DNA of 64,000 nt from Sphaerosporella brunnea (GCA_008704415.1 VXIS01000052.1:124001-188000), one strand, 5' to 3'. Counted from the stretch's first letter, positions 45,219 through 56,642 are shown. Notes: a model not told the origin generated them from the letters alone. Program-made: numbers and translations.

Positions 45219-46101
45219 CAGTGTTCCTAATAGCCGGCCCAAAAAGCCCGGCTGTGCGGGCTGGCTGTCAAAAGGCAACAGCCCAGAGATGGCAGTGACC
45301 TGGTCACATGCACTGACCGGTCATTGACCCCACCGGTCAATGAAGTGGTTGACCGGTGGTCAACCACTGGTTATCGGGGTTAAGGTTGAAAATTTCGCTG
45401 GGAAACCAGCGTCGCCGCCCAAAACCCGCTCCCACTCCTGAGTCCTGCTGAGATCTGACTTGCGAGAACCCCCGTGAGACTAATTGCTTATCCAATCAGC
45501 AATTATCGTATGTACAGCGCTTTCAAACCTGTGAGTGGATGGTTGGAGACGGGTTTTCTCATTATTTTTAATTGTTCTACTACAAAAGAATGTCCGCTCT
45601 TGAAAACCTCTTCCATAGTGACGCGAGCCCTTTGGCTGGTAGGTAGTTTGCTGAGGTCAACTCCTTAGGAGGCCATCGCTGTCGCTGCGCCGCCGCGCCC
45701 TCACCCATATGCCATGTGATTGTTGACCGGTCGCTGACCGTGCTGCTGACCGTGTCAATGATCAGGGACCCCGGCCGGGCCAACCCAGTTTCCCCGCTGA
45801 CCCGGGGTCAATGCCATCTCTGCAACAGCCCGGTTGTCTCAAATCACGACGGGCTGGCTGCAGGGCTGCCAACCACTTTCGACTGAGGTGAACCTGTCAT
45901 GCAACCATCAGTTCGACACAGTTACGTCGTGAACTGAAGAAACTGAAGAGTGTTTCTGAGTAGCTGTTGCTCCATTCCCCATAGCGCACGATCCCTGCAT
46001 CCGCTGGAAGCCCGCCAGCCAGCCCAACGTGGGCTGCAGCCCAAACAGCCCGCCCGTCTTATCGATCAGCCCGACGGGCGGGCTGGCTATCAGGAACACT
46101 G
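45219..46101. mobile_element. outer hAT-type MITE with perfect 8-bp target duplication
   Basis: Ends are CAGTGTTCCTAATAGCC (left) and the complement of CAGTGTTCCTGATAGCC (right). GTGGGGAT lies immediately outside both ends (45211-45218 and 46102-46109), a perfect 8-bp target-site duplication characteristic of hAT insertions. Subterminal CAGCCC/GGGCTG motifs are inverted as in the element at 29040-29450. Without the nested insertion it is about 336 bp. No transposase is encoded. Confidence 0.93.
45284..45822. mobile_element. inner hAT-type MITE nested in the outer one
   Basis: Ends are CAGAGATGGCAGTGACC (left) and the complement of CAGAGATGGCATTGACC (right). CAACAGCC flanks both ends (45276-45283 and 45823-45830), again a perfect 8-bp duplication. 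Subterminal GACCGG/GGTCAAC motifs repeat on both sides. Length is 539 bp and it is non-coding. It inserted after the outer element because it splits it. Confidence 0.93.
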
Positions 46102-46109
46102 GTGGGGAT

Positions 46110-48902
46110 GCAGCCCTTAGGAAGTTTTGTTGGGTGGATGGTAGAAAATGGGCCTTATAGTCCGCCGCACACTTCACACTCACTGCGTATGACTACTCAG
46201 TGCATTTAGCAGTCGCTCGTTGTAGGGGGTCGAGTGACTGTGTGGGTGCGGGTTGAGTGACGCTTGATGTATACAATCTAATCTAGTCTGCGGGACGGAA
46301 CATAATATTGTAAAAGCTTGCCGGACAATCACACGGCCACTGCCGTCTTTTCAGCCATTCACTTATCCGATCGATATTATATGCAGCATATCTTCACCAC
46401 TCTGTTCCAACACGTTCATAGCGTATCACACTAGAAATTTCCAGTATAGGCAGTTGAGTCTGAAACTGCACATCAGTCACTAGACAAGCTTCGGTACACA
46501 CGCCCCCTCGTAAAACACGGGCGGTTCAGTGCTCAACCAATCTATAGAGTTCCAGGAAACTCAAGCAGCATTTGCAGGTCTACATGAGACCAGACGAGGG
46601 GGGGGGTCTCTCGTCTTGGTTCAATCGTACCGAGTGGGGTCATTTTGACGGCCATCGCGGTGTTTCGACACAGCAATTGCGTAGCAAGATATAGCCGATG
46701 GGAAGTTCTTGTTGAAACTAATGAGGATGGCAACTTCTGGGGCGTCAGCGTGATATTTACAAACACTGTATCGATCCTCATCTCCGCCAATTGGAAGAAA
46801 ACTTGCCCGCTCGGGTTGAGGGCAGGGAGGAAACCAACCGGAGAGCCCAGCAGATGTAGGCGATTGGAGGGGTTTTTTTTTTTTTTGGAACCTGACTGAC
46901 CTCGCAAGCAATTCTGTGCTGCTTGCTCCTAGGCCTGGCCTGCTCACTATGCGCACCCAAAAGGTTCAAGCTCGCCAATTCGCCGCATTCAGAGTTACAG
47001 TCCTTACCGCCAAGCTTAAGAACAAGCCCCCTTCCCTTCTCACACATGTTTCCCACGGCACAAAACAAACCTGTAAGCAAAAAAACTATGAAGTACCGGG
47101 TACTTATGTACATGAAACCTGTGCCGGATGACCACGGCATGAAACGTACCTGCAGCACATCGCCACTACTCTACATACGTGATTCCCTTAAAAAGTGCCA
47201 AAAAAAAAAAAAAAAAAAAAAAACTGTGTCGCATGAAATGCCGCGCTCGCGTGTTTTATATATATATATATTTGTACGAATACGGAGAGGCTGCAAATGC
47301 CGCAGAAACACAAGGTTTTTTACCTTGGACTTGGGGGCCAAATGCCGCATATGTACACACCCCCCCCCCCTTCAGCTAGCTGTAATGTATCTGGCGTTTT
47401 GGGGAGATCGTGGAGAACTTTAATGCTACACGGGAGGAGGAGTAGTTTGATCTGCACAATTGACGATTTTTCCCACTGTTCGGGGTTGCAGCAAGCAAGC
47501 AAGCAAGCAAGCAAGCAATGCCGTCTTCAATGGGTCCCACTCAACACTTCCAGCAACACAGCACCCACCGCGGCACCGAAGCGGCTACTTACCCAAAGTG
47601 CTTTGGGATATGTATCCGACCTCTGCCCGGCTTCGTCAAGCTCCCCGTCGCGCTCAAATCGAGTGATGCCTTATGCTACCGCAGATCGTATTCCACAGCC
47701 AAGATTTGCATCCGAACTGGCAGCTCGAAGCTAATGCCCCCCCCTTACATACATCTTTATTTAGGGCGTTGGTGGCTGAGCAGGTCTACGTCGTGCGCCA
47801 CCAGGCTTTGCTTTTTCTAGAACATGTTCCGTGTGATGGATGGATTGGATGAAGTGAGATCCTACACAACAGTAACAGTGGTTGACAGGCGCCACCACCC
47901 ACTCCGATCGGCCGGGTGGCGACGGGAAGTGGGTGAGTACATAAAAGGGGTGGATGAAAACAAGAAGAAAAAAAGCAAGTAACTAGATAGCACTTCAGAG
48001 ACAGGAAAGTTTCGAAAGGGAAGGGAAGATCGATCAAAATTTCTATGTAGTTATGAATCAAATTAATCCATACCCGCCTGTGTGAATCAAAAAAATAAAT
48101 TAAAAAAATCCAACAATTTTTCCACGTGGTGTGGGTTTCCCTCGAGAAAGTTGTCAATTTATCAGCTAGATACATACTTCACAAACAAGAACAGTACGCG
48201 CCCGCCATGGCCACTCTCGGAGATCGCGAGGCCGTCCGTCCCTTCCTCCGAAGGCTTATCTAGCCGCACCGAAAACACCGGGTTCAGTCAGCTTCAGCTA
48301 TAAGCCTCGGCTCGGTCTTTGTTCTTGTTTACAAACACAACCCCCCCCCCTTTCTATGCGTGCGATAGCGGAGGATTATCGGTGCTTAATAAATGGCTTG
48401 GCTTCCCCCCCAGAACCCAACAACCAACCAACCAACCAACCCAACCAACGAGTTTTCAATCATTGGGTTATATGAAGTTATGTTTAGGTTGAAACAGGGG
48501 GCAGTGGCGCGGGCGCACGAGGCTTGGATCGTAATCGTGTTGTTTGAGCTGAATGCGATGCAGTGGCGTTTTTTTTTGTGAAATATGGATTGATTGGATA
48601 GACAATTAAACGATACGCCGGTCCATGCCGCTGTGCATGCACATGCCGTGCGTGCGCGCCGGCTGTGGCTTTTTTGTTGAACGGGGGGGGGGGTGGGGTG
48701 CGATATTAGAAACGGAATTCGGAGTCCCGCAGGAGCCGGAAGCAGAGTCCCGTGCCGATTACTGTGGGATCTGAGCATGACGTGCGAGCCGTTGAAGTCG
48801 TGGTGTTTCCGTCATGAATGAAAGCTTGGTAGGCGGTAAGCAGATCATTGATTGCGCGGCTGTGGCATGGCAGTGGCGAAACTCGAATTCCACAATTTAT
48901 AG
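46110..48902. other. gene-free stretch
   Basis: No recognised gene or RNA. A TATA-like CTATAAGG (minus strand, about 46156-46163) sits beside the outer hAT insertion, so the element may have landed in a former promoter. Simple sequence: A-run 47200-47223, TATATATATA near 47257-47270, GCAAGCAAGCAA tandem at 47492-47517, AACC tandem at 48419-48445. Confidence 0.45.
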
Positions 48903-49646
48903 TTATTTTTGTGAGGCGCAAGCAAAATCGATGATGCGACACACTTGGCCGGCAATCACACGGTGCATGCAGCTACTCCGATATACGATATGTAAATGCG
49001 GTTGTCGATCGGTGCAGTGGTTGTGTATGTGGGGAGCGGTCTGCCGGGAAGTTGTCGGGCCAGGGACGTTGTTGGGGCCGAAAGGAATTTGGCCGCGAGA
49101 TAGTGACGTGATCAGTAAGGTGGGTCTTGAACTGATCGCCGCAAAGCAAAGACACCGCGATATCGACGAGGGGCGAAGTAACGGATTTTCACCTAGTAAG
49201 GTTTGGCTAAGGCCGCCGGCAATGCCATGTTTATGCGGGGTGAGATCAGATGTCGTTCGGTCTTGTTTCCGGGATCTGAGCCCGATATATTGGCCCATGC
49301 TCGAAGCATGTGTTCTCAGACCGCGATATCTGGCTGCAAGCGCTTTTTGGCCCTTTGTATTACCACACTTGGGCTGACATGCCGATGGTGGAGACGGCAT
49401 TTGTCCAGTGAGGTTGCGATAGAGTACGTGGGGGCGAACAGCGGCAAGGCTCCCCAACGCGGGGAAACACGGCCTGGCAGTTGTGGTGTTCGCTGCCATA
49501 CGGCTCGCTGCACATGCGAGGATCCTGGCCCTCTGGGTCTGGGGATCTGACAGCCATGTCATCCATACGAGCGGATGCTTCGAGTCCCGCCTCACCAGGG
49601 CCGGGGGCGGAATTATGAAAACACCGCACAGCAAGAACTCTGGCAT
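48903..49646 (-). CDS. unrecognised 247-codon ORF
   Basis: An uninterrupted frame starts with ATG at 49646. The product is rich in Ser, Arg, Pro and His, has no clear domain, signal peptide or membrane segment, and no family is recognised. The long opposite-strand frames over the same region reduce confidence that it is coding. It may be a chance ORF in moderately GC-rich intergenic DNA or an orphan gene. Confidence 0.25.
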   Translation of the reverse strand: MPEFLLCGVFIIPPPALVRRDSKHPLVWMTWLSDPQTQRARILACAASRMAANTTTARPCFPALGSLAAVRPHVLYRNLTGQMPSPPSACQPKCGNTKGQKALAARYRGLRTHASSMGQYIGLRSRKQDRTTSDLTPHKHGIAGGLSQTLLGENPLLRPSSISRCLCFAAISSRPTLLITSLSRGQIPFGPNNVPGPTTSRQTAPHIHNHCTDRQPHLHIVYRSSCMHRVIAGQVCRIIDFACASQK

Positions 49647-49678
49647 CAGGAAGGCGCCGCTCCAGCGAAAGTAATGTT

Positions 49679-52445
49679 CGATCGATATCTCACTTAGATA
49701 TGTTACCCGTGTTTTCCGTCAAAATCCAATCCAGACGACCCACTCGAGTCGCCACACAGGTACACATTCACATGTGTTAGCCGACTCGGGGGTCTCGGAT
49801 TTGGTCTGTTCAAGCTTTCGTGGTAAACATCCCATCAGTTTGGATAGCTGTTAGTGGAGCAGGTAGCGCGTCGGAATCCGGAAGGCAGAAACCCTGCACC
49901 GCGATCGATCATTGCAGGCGTTAAAACAGGGCCGAGGTCTGGATAAGCTCTCGGTGACAGGTAAGGGTACAAGCGATGTAGTTGTTTGTAGGCCCGTGTA
50001 GCGAGGCGCTTCGGTTGGACACTTTCTAAACAGGTGCAGTGACAATTGCCATCAATCTTTGCGCGCGTGGCAGGGCGGGGGGGGGGGGGGGGTTATCATC
50101 TGCCCGACAGTCAACGTATAGTTACATACAACCTCATTGTTCGAAAAGCAAGTTCCTGGCTCTCAGAGAACAAGGACACCAGACTGTGGCAATGACTTTA
50201 TTTACCAGCTAAAGTTGGCATTGATTTGCAGGTTCTCGGCAGCTTGGCTACGGGGGGGTATGTGGAAATGGTGAGATGATGATGTCTTGGGGGTGGCCAT
50301 CATGATTGATATCGGTCATGGGTGGTTGATATCGATATCTGGGCGGGGGGCTTTCCAATGGATGATATGAGCTCAAGTGCTCGGCGTCTCGTGAGAAAAT
50401 GCCATGGTTCTTGTATGTACTGTATGGTTTTTCCCTACGCACCGCTGATTCACTGTTACTAACAGCGAGGCGCTGTTGATAACAGTTGTGAGACAAGCAG
50501 TTCACCCACCGCCAGCCAGCCGGGACAATTTCCAGAACAGGGGCCACCGCCGACTCGACTTTGCACGGCGGCCCTTGGCGTCGGGGCAAGAGCAGAATCG
50601 GGAAGGATCCAGCATTCCCGTCCGTGCGCTCGAGTCCACCGCCGATAGCGCACCTTGCCTGGGCGGGTTAGGACGCGTCGCTGGGAGCAGCCAGGCCCAA
50701 TGACGATCCGGCGCGATTCCTGTTTGGGCCTGCCCATTTGCCGCAAGAAGGTGCGGCTCCCTCGTTAGCCCCAGATTCGAAGATCCAGGGCCAAAAACAG
50801 ATCTCATATGGGGCAGCGAAAACCCCACCAACGGAACTGCCTCACCCCGGCCACCCCAGCGTGCACTGGGCAGCAGGCAAGACGACATGGGACAACCAGG
50901 CCGGCCGTTGAAGGTTGTCTCGAAAATTGACTGCCAGCCCTCACCGAGCTACATTGCGACTCGTTGAAAAGGCCGATCTCTTCCCGGCCTGTTAATACTG
51001 CCGCATGTCCCCCTCGACTCTAGACTTCTATCGTCCCTTTCTCCGGACTGCGGACCAAAACTCCCCTCCCACCACACACACAACGCCCACCCACCCCCCC
51101 CCCAGTTGTGTCTGACTGGAACCATAATCTTTGCATAGCTCAACGCACGACACGGAAATGTGGATCAGATTTCACATCGTCGTTGTAGTCCAACCCCCCA
51201 TTCCCCGCTGACTGGACCACGTTCTTTTCCTTCGCTCTCTTTCTCCACTTCTTTTGCTTTCTTTCGTGAACCGTGTGTTTTTTCTGTTGATTTTTGTACT
51301 AAAATTCGAGGAGTACATTGAAATATCGGACGAGAGAAAGGAAAGAGAGGCGAGAGTCAAAAGCAAGGCAAGGCAAGGCAGGAAAAAAAAAAAACGACAA
51401 CGGTTGGCCATAATTGAGATATCGGCATACATATCATTTTATTTTTATTTTTTTTATCGATTTTTTTTGCTGCCAACGAACCCCGCAGACCCTCTCCTTC
51501 GGCCATCTCCTACCGAAACCACGACCTTGGAACACCCCCCTTCACGCGGAACTAATACTGCTTTCGTACCGAAGGTATGGCTCTTCGAAGGCTTGCATGT
51601 TGCCTAGTTGATCTTTCGCTCACGATGCAAATCTAGATAATATCTCGCATCGTCGGTTTCAGATAGCGTTAGCTAGCTAGGCGTCTTTCTGCCCGCTGCT
51701 GGTTATCAACGACAATAGTGTCTCACTATCGCTTCATCCAACCACTACTGCCTCCGGCTTGTTTGTTGCGTTCGTCCTTGCGGCTTTGATGCCACGGTTG
51801 AGCTCAAAGAGTCGGCACATCATCGGAATACTCATCGCGGGAGCCGGGCATGTATAGATTTGTGTTATTCTACAACAGCACTCTATCACCCCACAAAGCT
51901 CCACCACCAGACCCAGCGGCTAGACTGTCGCCAGGGGATTGGAGGACACCATTTGGAGAACATCATCAGGGCGACGGCTCCGACGAAGAGGACGAAGGGG
52001 AATCCAGGCAGAGACCGAGCTCGAGAGGGTGGCACGGCGCAGGGGGTTTAAACACCAACATTGATCAGACATCGACGAGAAGGAGAGGAAAAGTCTGCTG
52101 AGAGACTTCGTCGAGAGGGCACAAATATAATATACCAACGGGGTGCAAAACAGCAACAACGGAGAAAGCGGGTGCAAACATTCCATTTCTATCACAGGAG
52201 CGAATACAAAAAGGGAGCTTTGGTTTGCCAAGACTGACATTCAATATCTGGGGTATCCGCTACTCCCAAAAGGGTTCGTGTTTGCCTCTCTTCCCTTTCC
52301 ACATTATCAAACACTTCAACCTCGTCATTGTGACCACCCACGCTGGACTTGGATACAGAAAACTGACTTGATGTGCAGATAGCCTCGTCTCTTGCTCTCA
52401 TTCCAGGTGCCGAACAATTCGGCTTTGTTTCAACACTCCAATTAC
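49679..52445. other. gene-free stretch upstream of the DUF1365 gene
   Basis: No gene is supported. G-runs occur at 50076-50092 and C-runs at 51095-51104. AAGGC tandem copies lie near 51364-51380. The last few hundred bases should hold the promoter and leader of the downstream gene; CATTCCAG at 52403-52410 could be a 5'-leader intron acceptor. Confidence 0.45.
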
Positions 52446-54371
52446 ATGATTGATTCCATCCCACCAGCTTTCTTCCCAATGCTCGTCGTCAGCCTTTTGA
52501 CTACGAGCGAGTTGAGGCGTTCGCTCTTCAGCGCCCACTCGTTCTCCGCTGCTGTGTCGGTTGCCACCATCACCACCCAGCTTGCAACGTTCTTATCCCT
52601 TGGCTCGATCATTCGGGCCACAACCACAAACACCGACGATGGCGATTCAACTTGGCGGAGGGTTTTTGGGGAGTGCATGCTTGTGGGCTTTCTGGGTGCT
52701 GCCATCACCTCGATCCTTAAGAGGTACTTCAAGGCTGCGAACGGAGAGACCCCCGGCTGTGGCGGTAAATTTCGACCGCAATTCTTCTTTTGCTCGACCA
52801 CCCATGCCCGCTTCATCCCAAACAAGCACAGCTTTAAGTACCCGCTTCTATACGTCGGCATTCCGCTCGGCCTGAAGGGTGCTATTGGGACCTTGTTGTC
52901 GGTCAAGGCGAGTGAATCGGAGTACAAGGAGGCGAAAAACCAGGGCAAGAGCTTGAGGGAGAAGTGGACGTTTTTCACGGTCGATCCCGCCAGGTACTTG
53001 AACGCAGCATTGCCGTTCAATGAGAAGCTATACGACGTCATCAAGGGCCATGTGGGTTCCTTCAAATCATCTTTTGGATTTAATGCTAATAGGCACCAGG
53101 GTTTGAACCCGGACGACTACCCACACGCTTACCTCGTGACTACTCCCGCATTCCTTGGGTACTCCTTCAACCCGGTTTCTTACTATTACCTTTACAACGC
53201 CGCCCAGGAGCTCAAGCTTGTGGTGCTGGAGGTGCTCAACACGTTCGGCGAGAAGCACATCTATCTTCTCCGGTCGGATGATCCCCGCAACCTGAAGCCC
53301 CGCAAGGGATATGAGTTTGCTGGAACGATGGAGAAAGTGTTCCATATCTCGTCCTTCAACCATCGCTCTGGATCATATGTCATCCAAGTGCGCGACCCGC
53401 TCCGGAAGGACAACAAAACTGTTGATGTGCACATGGCTGTGTACAACAAGGAAGGTCAGAAGGCGATGGTTGCGCGCGCATTCTCCAATGCATCGAGCTT
53501 CGATGCTCTTAGCGGAAGTATTTTGGGAGGATGGTTGATTGCCTTGACCTGGGGCTGGAACACTTTCCTCGCTCTTCCGGAGACGTTTTTCGAGGCTTGG
53601 AAGCTGTACCGCAAGGGAACCACGATTCACACTCGCCCGGAACCCCTCAAGGGAAGCACCAAGAGAAAGGCGACAAGAGCTGAGAGGAAAATGCAAAACC
53701 TCTTTTTGGGTTATCTCGAGTCCAGAGTTTCGGCTTTTGGCGGTGGATTGGAGGTCAAGATTACTCTTCCCGAGAGCGAACCCCACAAGTCCCCATCGGA
53801 GGTTGTGTATTTGAGCAAGAAACATGGGACCGAGGAAACTAGGAAACTCCACATCAGAGTTTTGAACCCTCGTTTCTTTTTGCGTTTCTTCTCGAACCAG
53901 GATCCCGCGCAGACTATCTGGATGGACTACACTGCCGTCGACGCGGAGTTCCGTCCTGTGGTCATCGAGGCCGGATCGATCAAGTTGTTGAAGACCGTCC
54001 TCTCGTTACCCGGAAAGAAGGGACACGGAACCACAACCTCCTGGACTTGGTATATGATATCTCGCTTCCGTAATTGGAAGACCGACAGGGAACTCCGCGA
54101 CACCTCCGCCAAGACCAAGCTCAGTGCTCCCAAGCTCTACGATTCCGCCTCGTTCAACGCCCTTGACAAGTTTTTCCTCGTCCACAACCGCGTCGCATAT
54201 CCCAAGTCCTACAGGATGTATCAGTGGAGTGTTGTTCACGCGCTCCTGGCCGACGTTATCGGTTTCGGAGACGCCGGAAACCTTGAGCTGTACGCTTCCA
54301 TTCTGAAGGCCGTAGGTGCCGTCACGGCAGCTATCGTCGTTAATGTTGCTGCTGCTCTTCACATATGTTGA
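52446..54371 (+). CDS. DUF1365 family membrane-associated protein
   Basis: A single exon from ATG 52446 gives 641 aa. The frame is open for a further 18 codons upstream without another ATG. The N-terminus has hydrophobic stretches (AFFPMLVVSLLTT, SAAVSVATITTQLATFLSLG) and VGFLGAAITSIL. The DUF1365 core shows HARFIPNKHSFKYPLLYVGI, VDPARYLNAALPFNEKLYD, YLVTTPAFLGYSFNPVSYYY and LKLVVLEVLNTFGEKHIYLL, then FHISSFNHRSGSYVIQVRDP. In bacteria DUF1365 genes often sit beside cyclopropane fatty acid synthase, hinting at lipid modification. No such gene is adjacent here. The C-terminus ends in another hydrophobic run (LKAVGAVTAAIVVNVAAALH). Substrate unknown. Confidence 0.88.
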   Translation: MIDSIPPAFFPMLVVSLLTTSELRRSLFSAHSFSAAVSVATITTQLATFLSLGSIIRATTTNTDDGDSTWRRVFGECMLVGFLGAAITSILKRYFKAANGETPGCGGKFRPQFFFCSTTHARFIPNKHSFKYPLLYVGIPLGLKGAIGTLLSVKASESEYKEAKNQGKSLREKWTFFTVDPARYLNAALPFNEKLYDVIKGHVGSFKSSFGFNANRHQGLNPDDYPHAYLVTTPAFLGYSFNPVSYYYLYNAAQELKLVVLEVLNTFGEKHIYLLRSDDPRNLKPRKGYEFAGTMEKVFHISSFNHRSGSYVIQVRDPLRKDNKTVDVHMAVYNKEGQKAMVARAFSNASSFDALSGSILGGWLIALTWGWNTFLALPETFFEAWKLYRKGTTIHTRPEPLKGSTKRKATRAERKMQNLFLGYLESRVSAFGGGLEVKITLPESEPHKSPSEVVYLSKKHGTEETRKLHIRVLNPRFFLRFFSNQDPAQTIWMDYTAVDAEFRPVVIEAGSIKLLKTVLSLPGKKGHGTTTSWTWYMISRFRNWKTDRELRDTSAKTKLSAPKLYDSASFNALDKFFLVHNRVAYPKSYRMYQWSVVHALLADVIGFGDAGNLELYASILKAVGAVTAAIVVNVAAALHIC

Positions 54372-55716
54372 CTCATGCAACAATGTACAGAAAATTGTGC
54401 ATTTGATTCCTTATGTGTACAGAGATTCGAAATCAACCCTTCTGATGCTTGTACAGCTTTATATCTCTCTTTTGTTGTAACACTTTTTAAGGGGTTTTTT
54501 TTTAGGGATATTTAGAGTTTCGGTCACTTTGCTTTTCATTAGTCTACACTAATACGCTCTCTGGCCACTACTGCTGGCTAATTTCTTTTTTCCTTTGTTT
54601 CCTGTCTGTCGTAGCACCACAATTTCTGTGCGGGTTTTTTTTTTTTGTATTTTTTCCCTTGTGTCATGGGTGGCTCTCTGTCTTTGTTGGCATTGCGGGC
54701 GTCAAGATGTTTTTCGAATTCGGGATCAGGTTTAGGGGAAATGGGGTCCGGGGTCGGTCGGTTGGTAAAAAAAAAGAATGATTATCACGCACTGGGGCGG
54801 TGGGTATTTTTTCGGTGTTCTTTTTTTTCTTTTTTTTTTCTTTACCTTCTTGATAATTCTTTACCTTTTGTAGATACATATTTCCTGCTGTGGGGTTTAG
54901 CATGAGGGAATTGTTGGTGTGCATACTTCTTTACTTCTTACTTCTCTTCTTTGATGTACATATGGTGCGGTTTTTGCGGGAGGTAGTACTGCGTGGGTTG
55001 GAGTAATTGATGGTTGTACAATTGTACTGTGGTGTATCATCACGATTGCTGCTGGATGGAATGCTGTGTGATATCGGATGTTCGGGCCTGGATTGACGCT
55101 GCAGCTGCTGAGCTTTTTTGAACACTGCCACCGGGCATCCGCACCACAGCCTCCTCTGGTACAACAATTGGAGCTGCCTCCAGGTCCAATATCAATTTGA
55201 AAGAGGCGCATGTACGAGGCTGAGAAACAAAAGAAATGAGCACTCCTCTCAATCACACCACAACTCGCCGGTTACAGTCCAGCCCGCAAAAGAAACCACA
55301 ACTTTTGGTGACAACCATAGTTGAATTTATTTTTTTTACTAGAGCACAGCATACATGTCAACATTCGAGGCATTGAGGCATCACCGGCGAGTTTTGGTGG
55401 TGTTGTTGCGCGCGGATGCACCCAATCGGGCAAACATTCCACCGCCACGCAGCACAGCAGAAGCTCGTATTGTTTTGCTTTTTTTTCTCTTTTTGCTTTT
55501 TTTGGACATGGGGCTTACGTAGACCCACTTTTCCTCCGCCACGTACAGCCACAGCTTTGGGGCCTTTTATTTTAACGTCTTCTTCTTCTCCGTCGGTCGA
55601 TCGAGCTCGAGGATCCCCAAATACTCACACACTCGCACACTCACACACTCACACATTCACACACTCACACACTCGCACGCTCACACACTCATCCTCCACG
55701 TCGAAACAAAATACAA
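54372..55716. other. 3' flank of DUF1365 gene and leader of the next gene
   Basis: No gene is seen. T-rich runs occur near 54496-54504, 54635-54646 and 54825-54840. A CACTCGCACACTCACA microsatellite at about 55625-55690 lies immediately before the start of the small charged protein. Confidence 0.5.
55625..55690. repeat. ACTCACAC microsatellite in a 5' leader
   Basis: Tandem 8-bp units of ACTCACAC/ACTCGCAC end about 27 bp before the ATG at 55717. If transcribed, they would form an unstructured, A/C-rich leader. Confidence 0.85.
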
Positions 55717-56082
55717 ATGTGCAAGCTCATGCACGACAGCCATCGCCGCGCCGAGCTCGCCGAAGCGAAGTACCTCAGCAAAGCGGCGCGCAAGCACGAA
55801 AAGGCGCTGCGCCGAGCGCAGCGCAAGGAGGAGAAGCAGGAGCGCAAGGCCGAGAAGGAACTCGCGAAGTTTGAGAAGAGGGTTGAGAAGGGCGTTGAGA
55901 AGCTGGCAAGGAGGGGGTTGTTGTTGGGTGTTGGCTGCAGCCATGCGAGAGGCGGCGGTGCTGGGCAGGCCGTGGATGGTGGCGTTGCGGAGCTGGGTAA
56001 TGTGGACATGAAGGAGGTTACTTTGGAAACGAAGGAGCTGCGCGGGAGTGATGCTCTCCCGCCGCCGCCGTATCGACCTTGA
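55717..56082 (+). CDS. small charged helical protein with C-terminal PPxY
   Basis: The 121-aa ORF starts at an ATG in good context (ACAAATG). Residues about 10-66 form one long, highly charged helix, probably a coiled coil (AARKHEKALRRAQRKEEKQE, RKAEKELAKFEKRVEKGVEK). A Gly-rich linker follows, and the protein ends DALPPPPYRP, containing a PPPY motif of the kind bound by WW domains such as those of Rsp5-type ubiquitin ligases. No family is recognised. The clean charge periodicity argues for a real protein. Confidence 0.55.
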   Translation: MCKLMHDSHRRAELAEAKYLSKAARKHEKALRRAQRKEEKQERKAEKELAKFEKRVEKGVEKLARRGLLLGVGCSHARGGGAGQAVDGGVAELGNVDMKEVTLETKELRGSDALPPPPYRP

Positions 56083-56510
56083 GTTTGGCGCAGGTGTTTT
56101 GGGGTTCTTGATTGCTTGTTTGTTGGGACTTTTAATCTGAGGATTGTCGTTGGAAGTGTTTTTAGAGATCTAACTGGCCTGTTGAGTTTTGCTGTTGTCT
56201 TCACTTGACTTGGACCTCGGTTTACCTACAGTTCCCTTCGAATCCATGCTGAGTGCAGAACATATGGTTTCCAGGGAACCACTCCCGTCTTCAACATGAA
56301 GATTTTCGGGGCAATCGATGCCCGCAAGTACTTGCAGCACCTCCAAGAAGCTTCTTGACGTGTTCGTACTTCTGCATCCTCCTCCGGCTTCACTGTCGTG
56401 CCAGCGGGTGACAAAATCCACCGGGTATGGTATTACTTCACAGAAAAGCACTCGGTAAGACTGTAGACAAGCGCCCGAGTGACATCTTATGTACGGCTAA
56501 AATGCTTCCA
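56083..56510. other. 3' flank of the small gene; 5' flank of tRNA-Lys
   Basis: A minus-strand frame of about 93 codons ending at 56170 lacks an ATG and a recognisable domain. Nothing else was seen. Confidence 0.45.
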
Positions 56511-56583
56511 CCCTCGCTAGCTCAATCGGTAGAGCGTGAGACTCTTAATCTCAAGGTTGCGGGTTCGACCCCCGCGTGGGGCT
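56511..56583 (+). tRNA. tRNA-Lys(CTT): tRNA-Lys (CTT), no intron
   Basis: The cloverleaf folds fully: D stem GCTC/GAGC, anticodon stem TGAGA/TCTCA around loop CTCTTAA (anticodon CTT), T stem GCGGG/CCCGC around TTCGACC. The A box (TAGCTCAATCGG) and B box (GGTTCGACCCC) are good Pol III promoters. The acceptor stem CCCTCGC/GTGGGGC has a C-C mismatch at the first pair and two G-T wobbles, unusual because tRNA-Lys normally starts with G. T5 at 56606-56610 and T14 near 56629 serve as Pol III terminators. Confidence 0.9.
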
Positions 56584-56605
56584 AGCTGCGGAAGCACAGC
56601 TTCTC

Positions 56606-56642
56606 TTTTTGTGGGAGGACGAGAAGATTTTTTTTTTTTTTG
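56606..56642 (+). terminator. Pol III terminator of tRNA-Lys
   Basis: T5 at 56606-56610 lies 23 bp after the tRNA, with a second, longer T-run at about 56629-56642 as backup. Confidence 0.7.
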
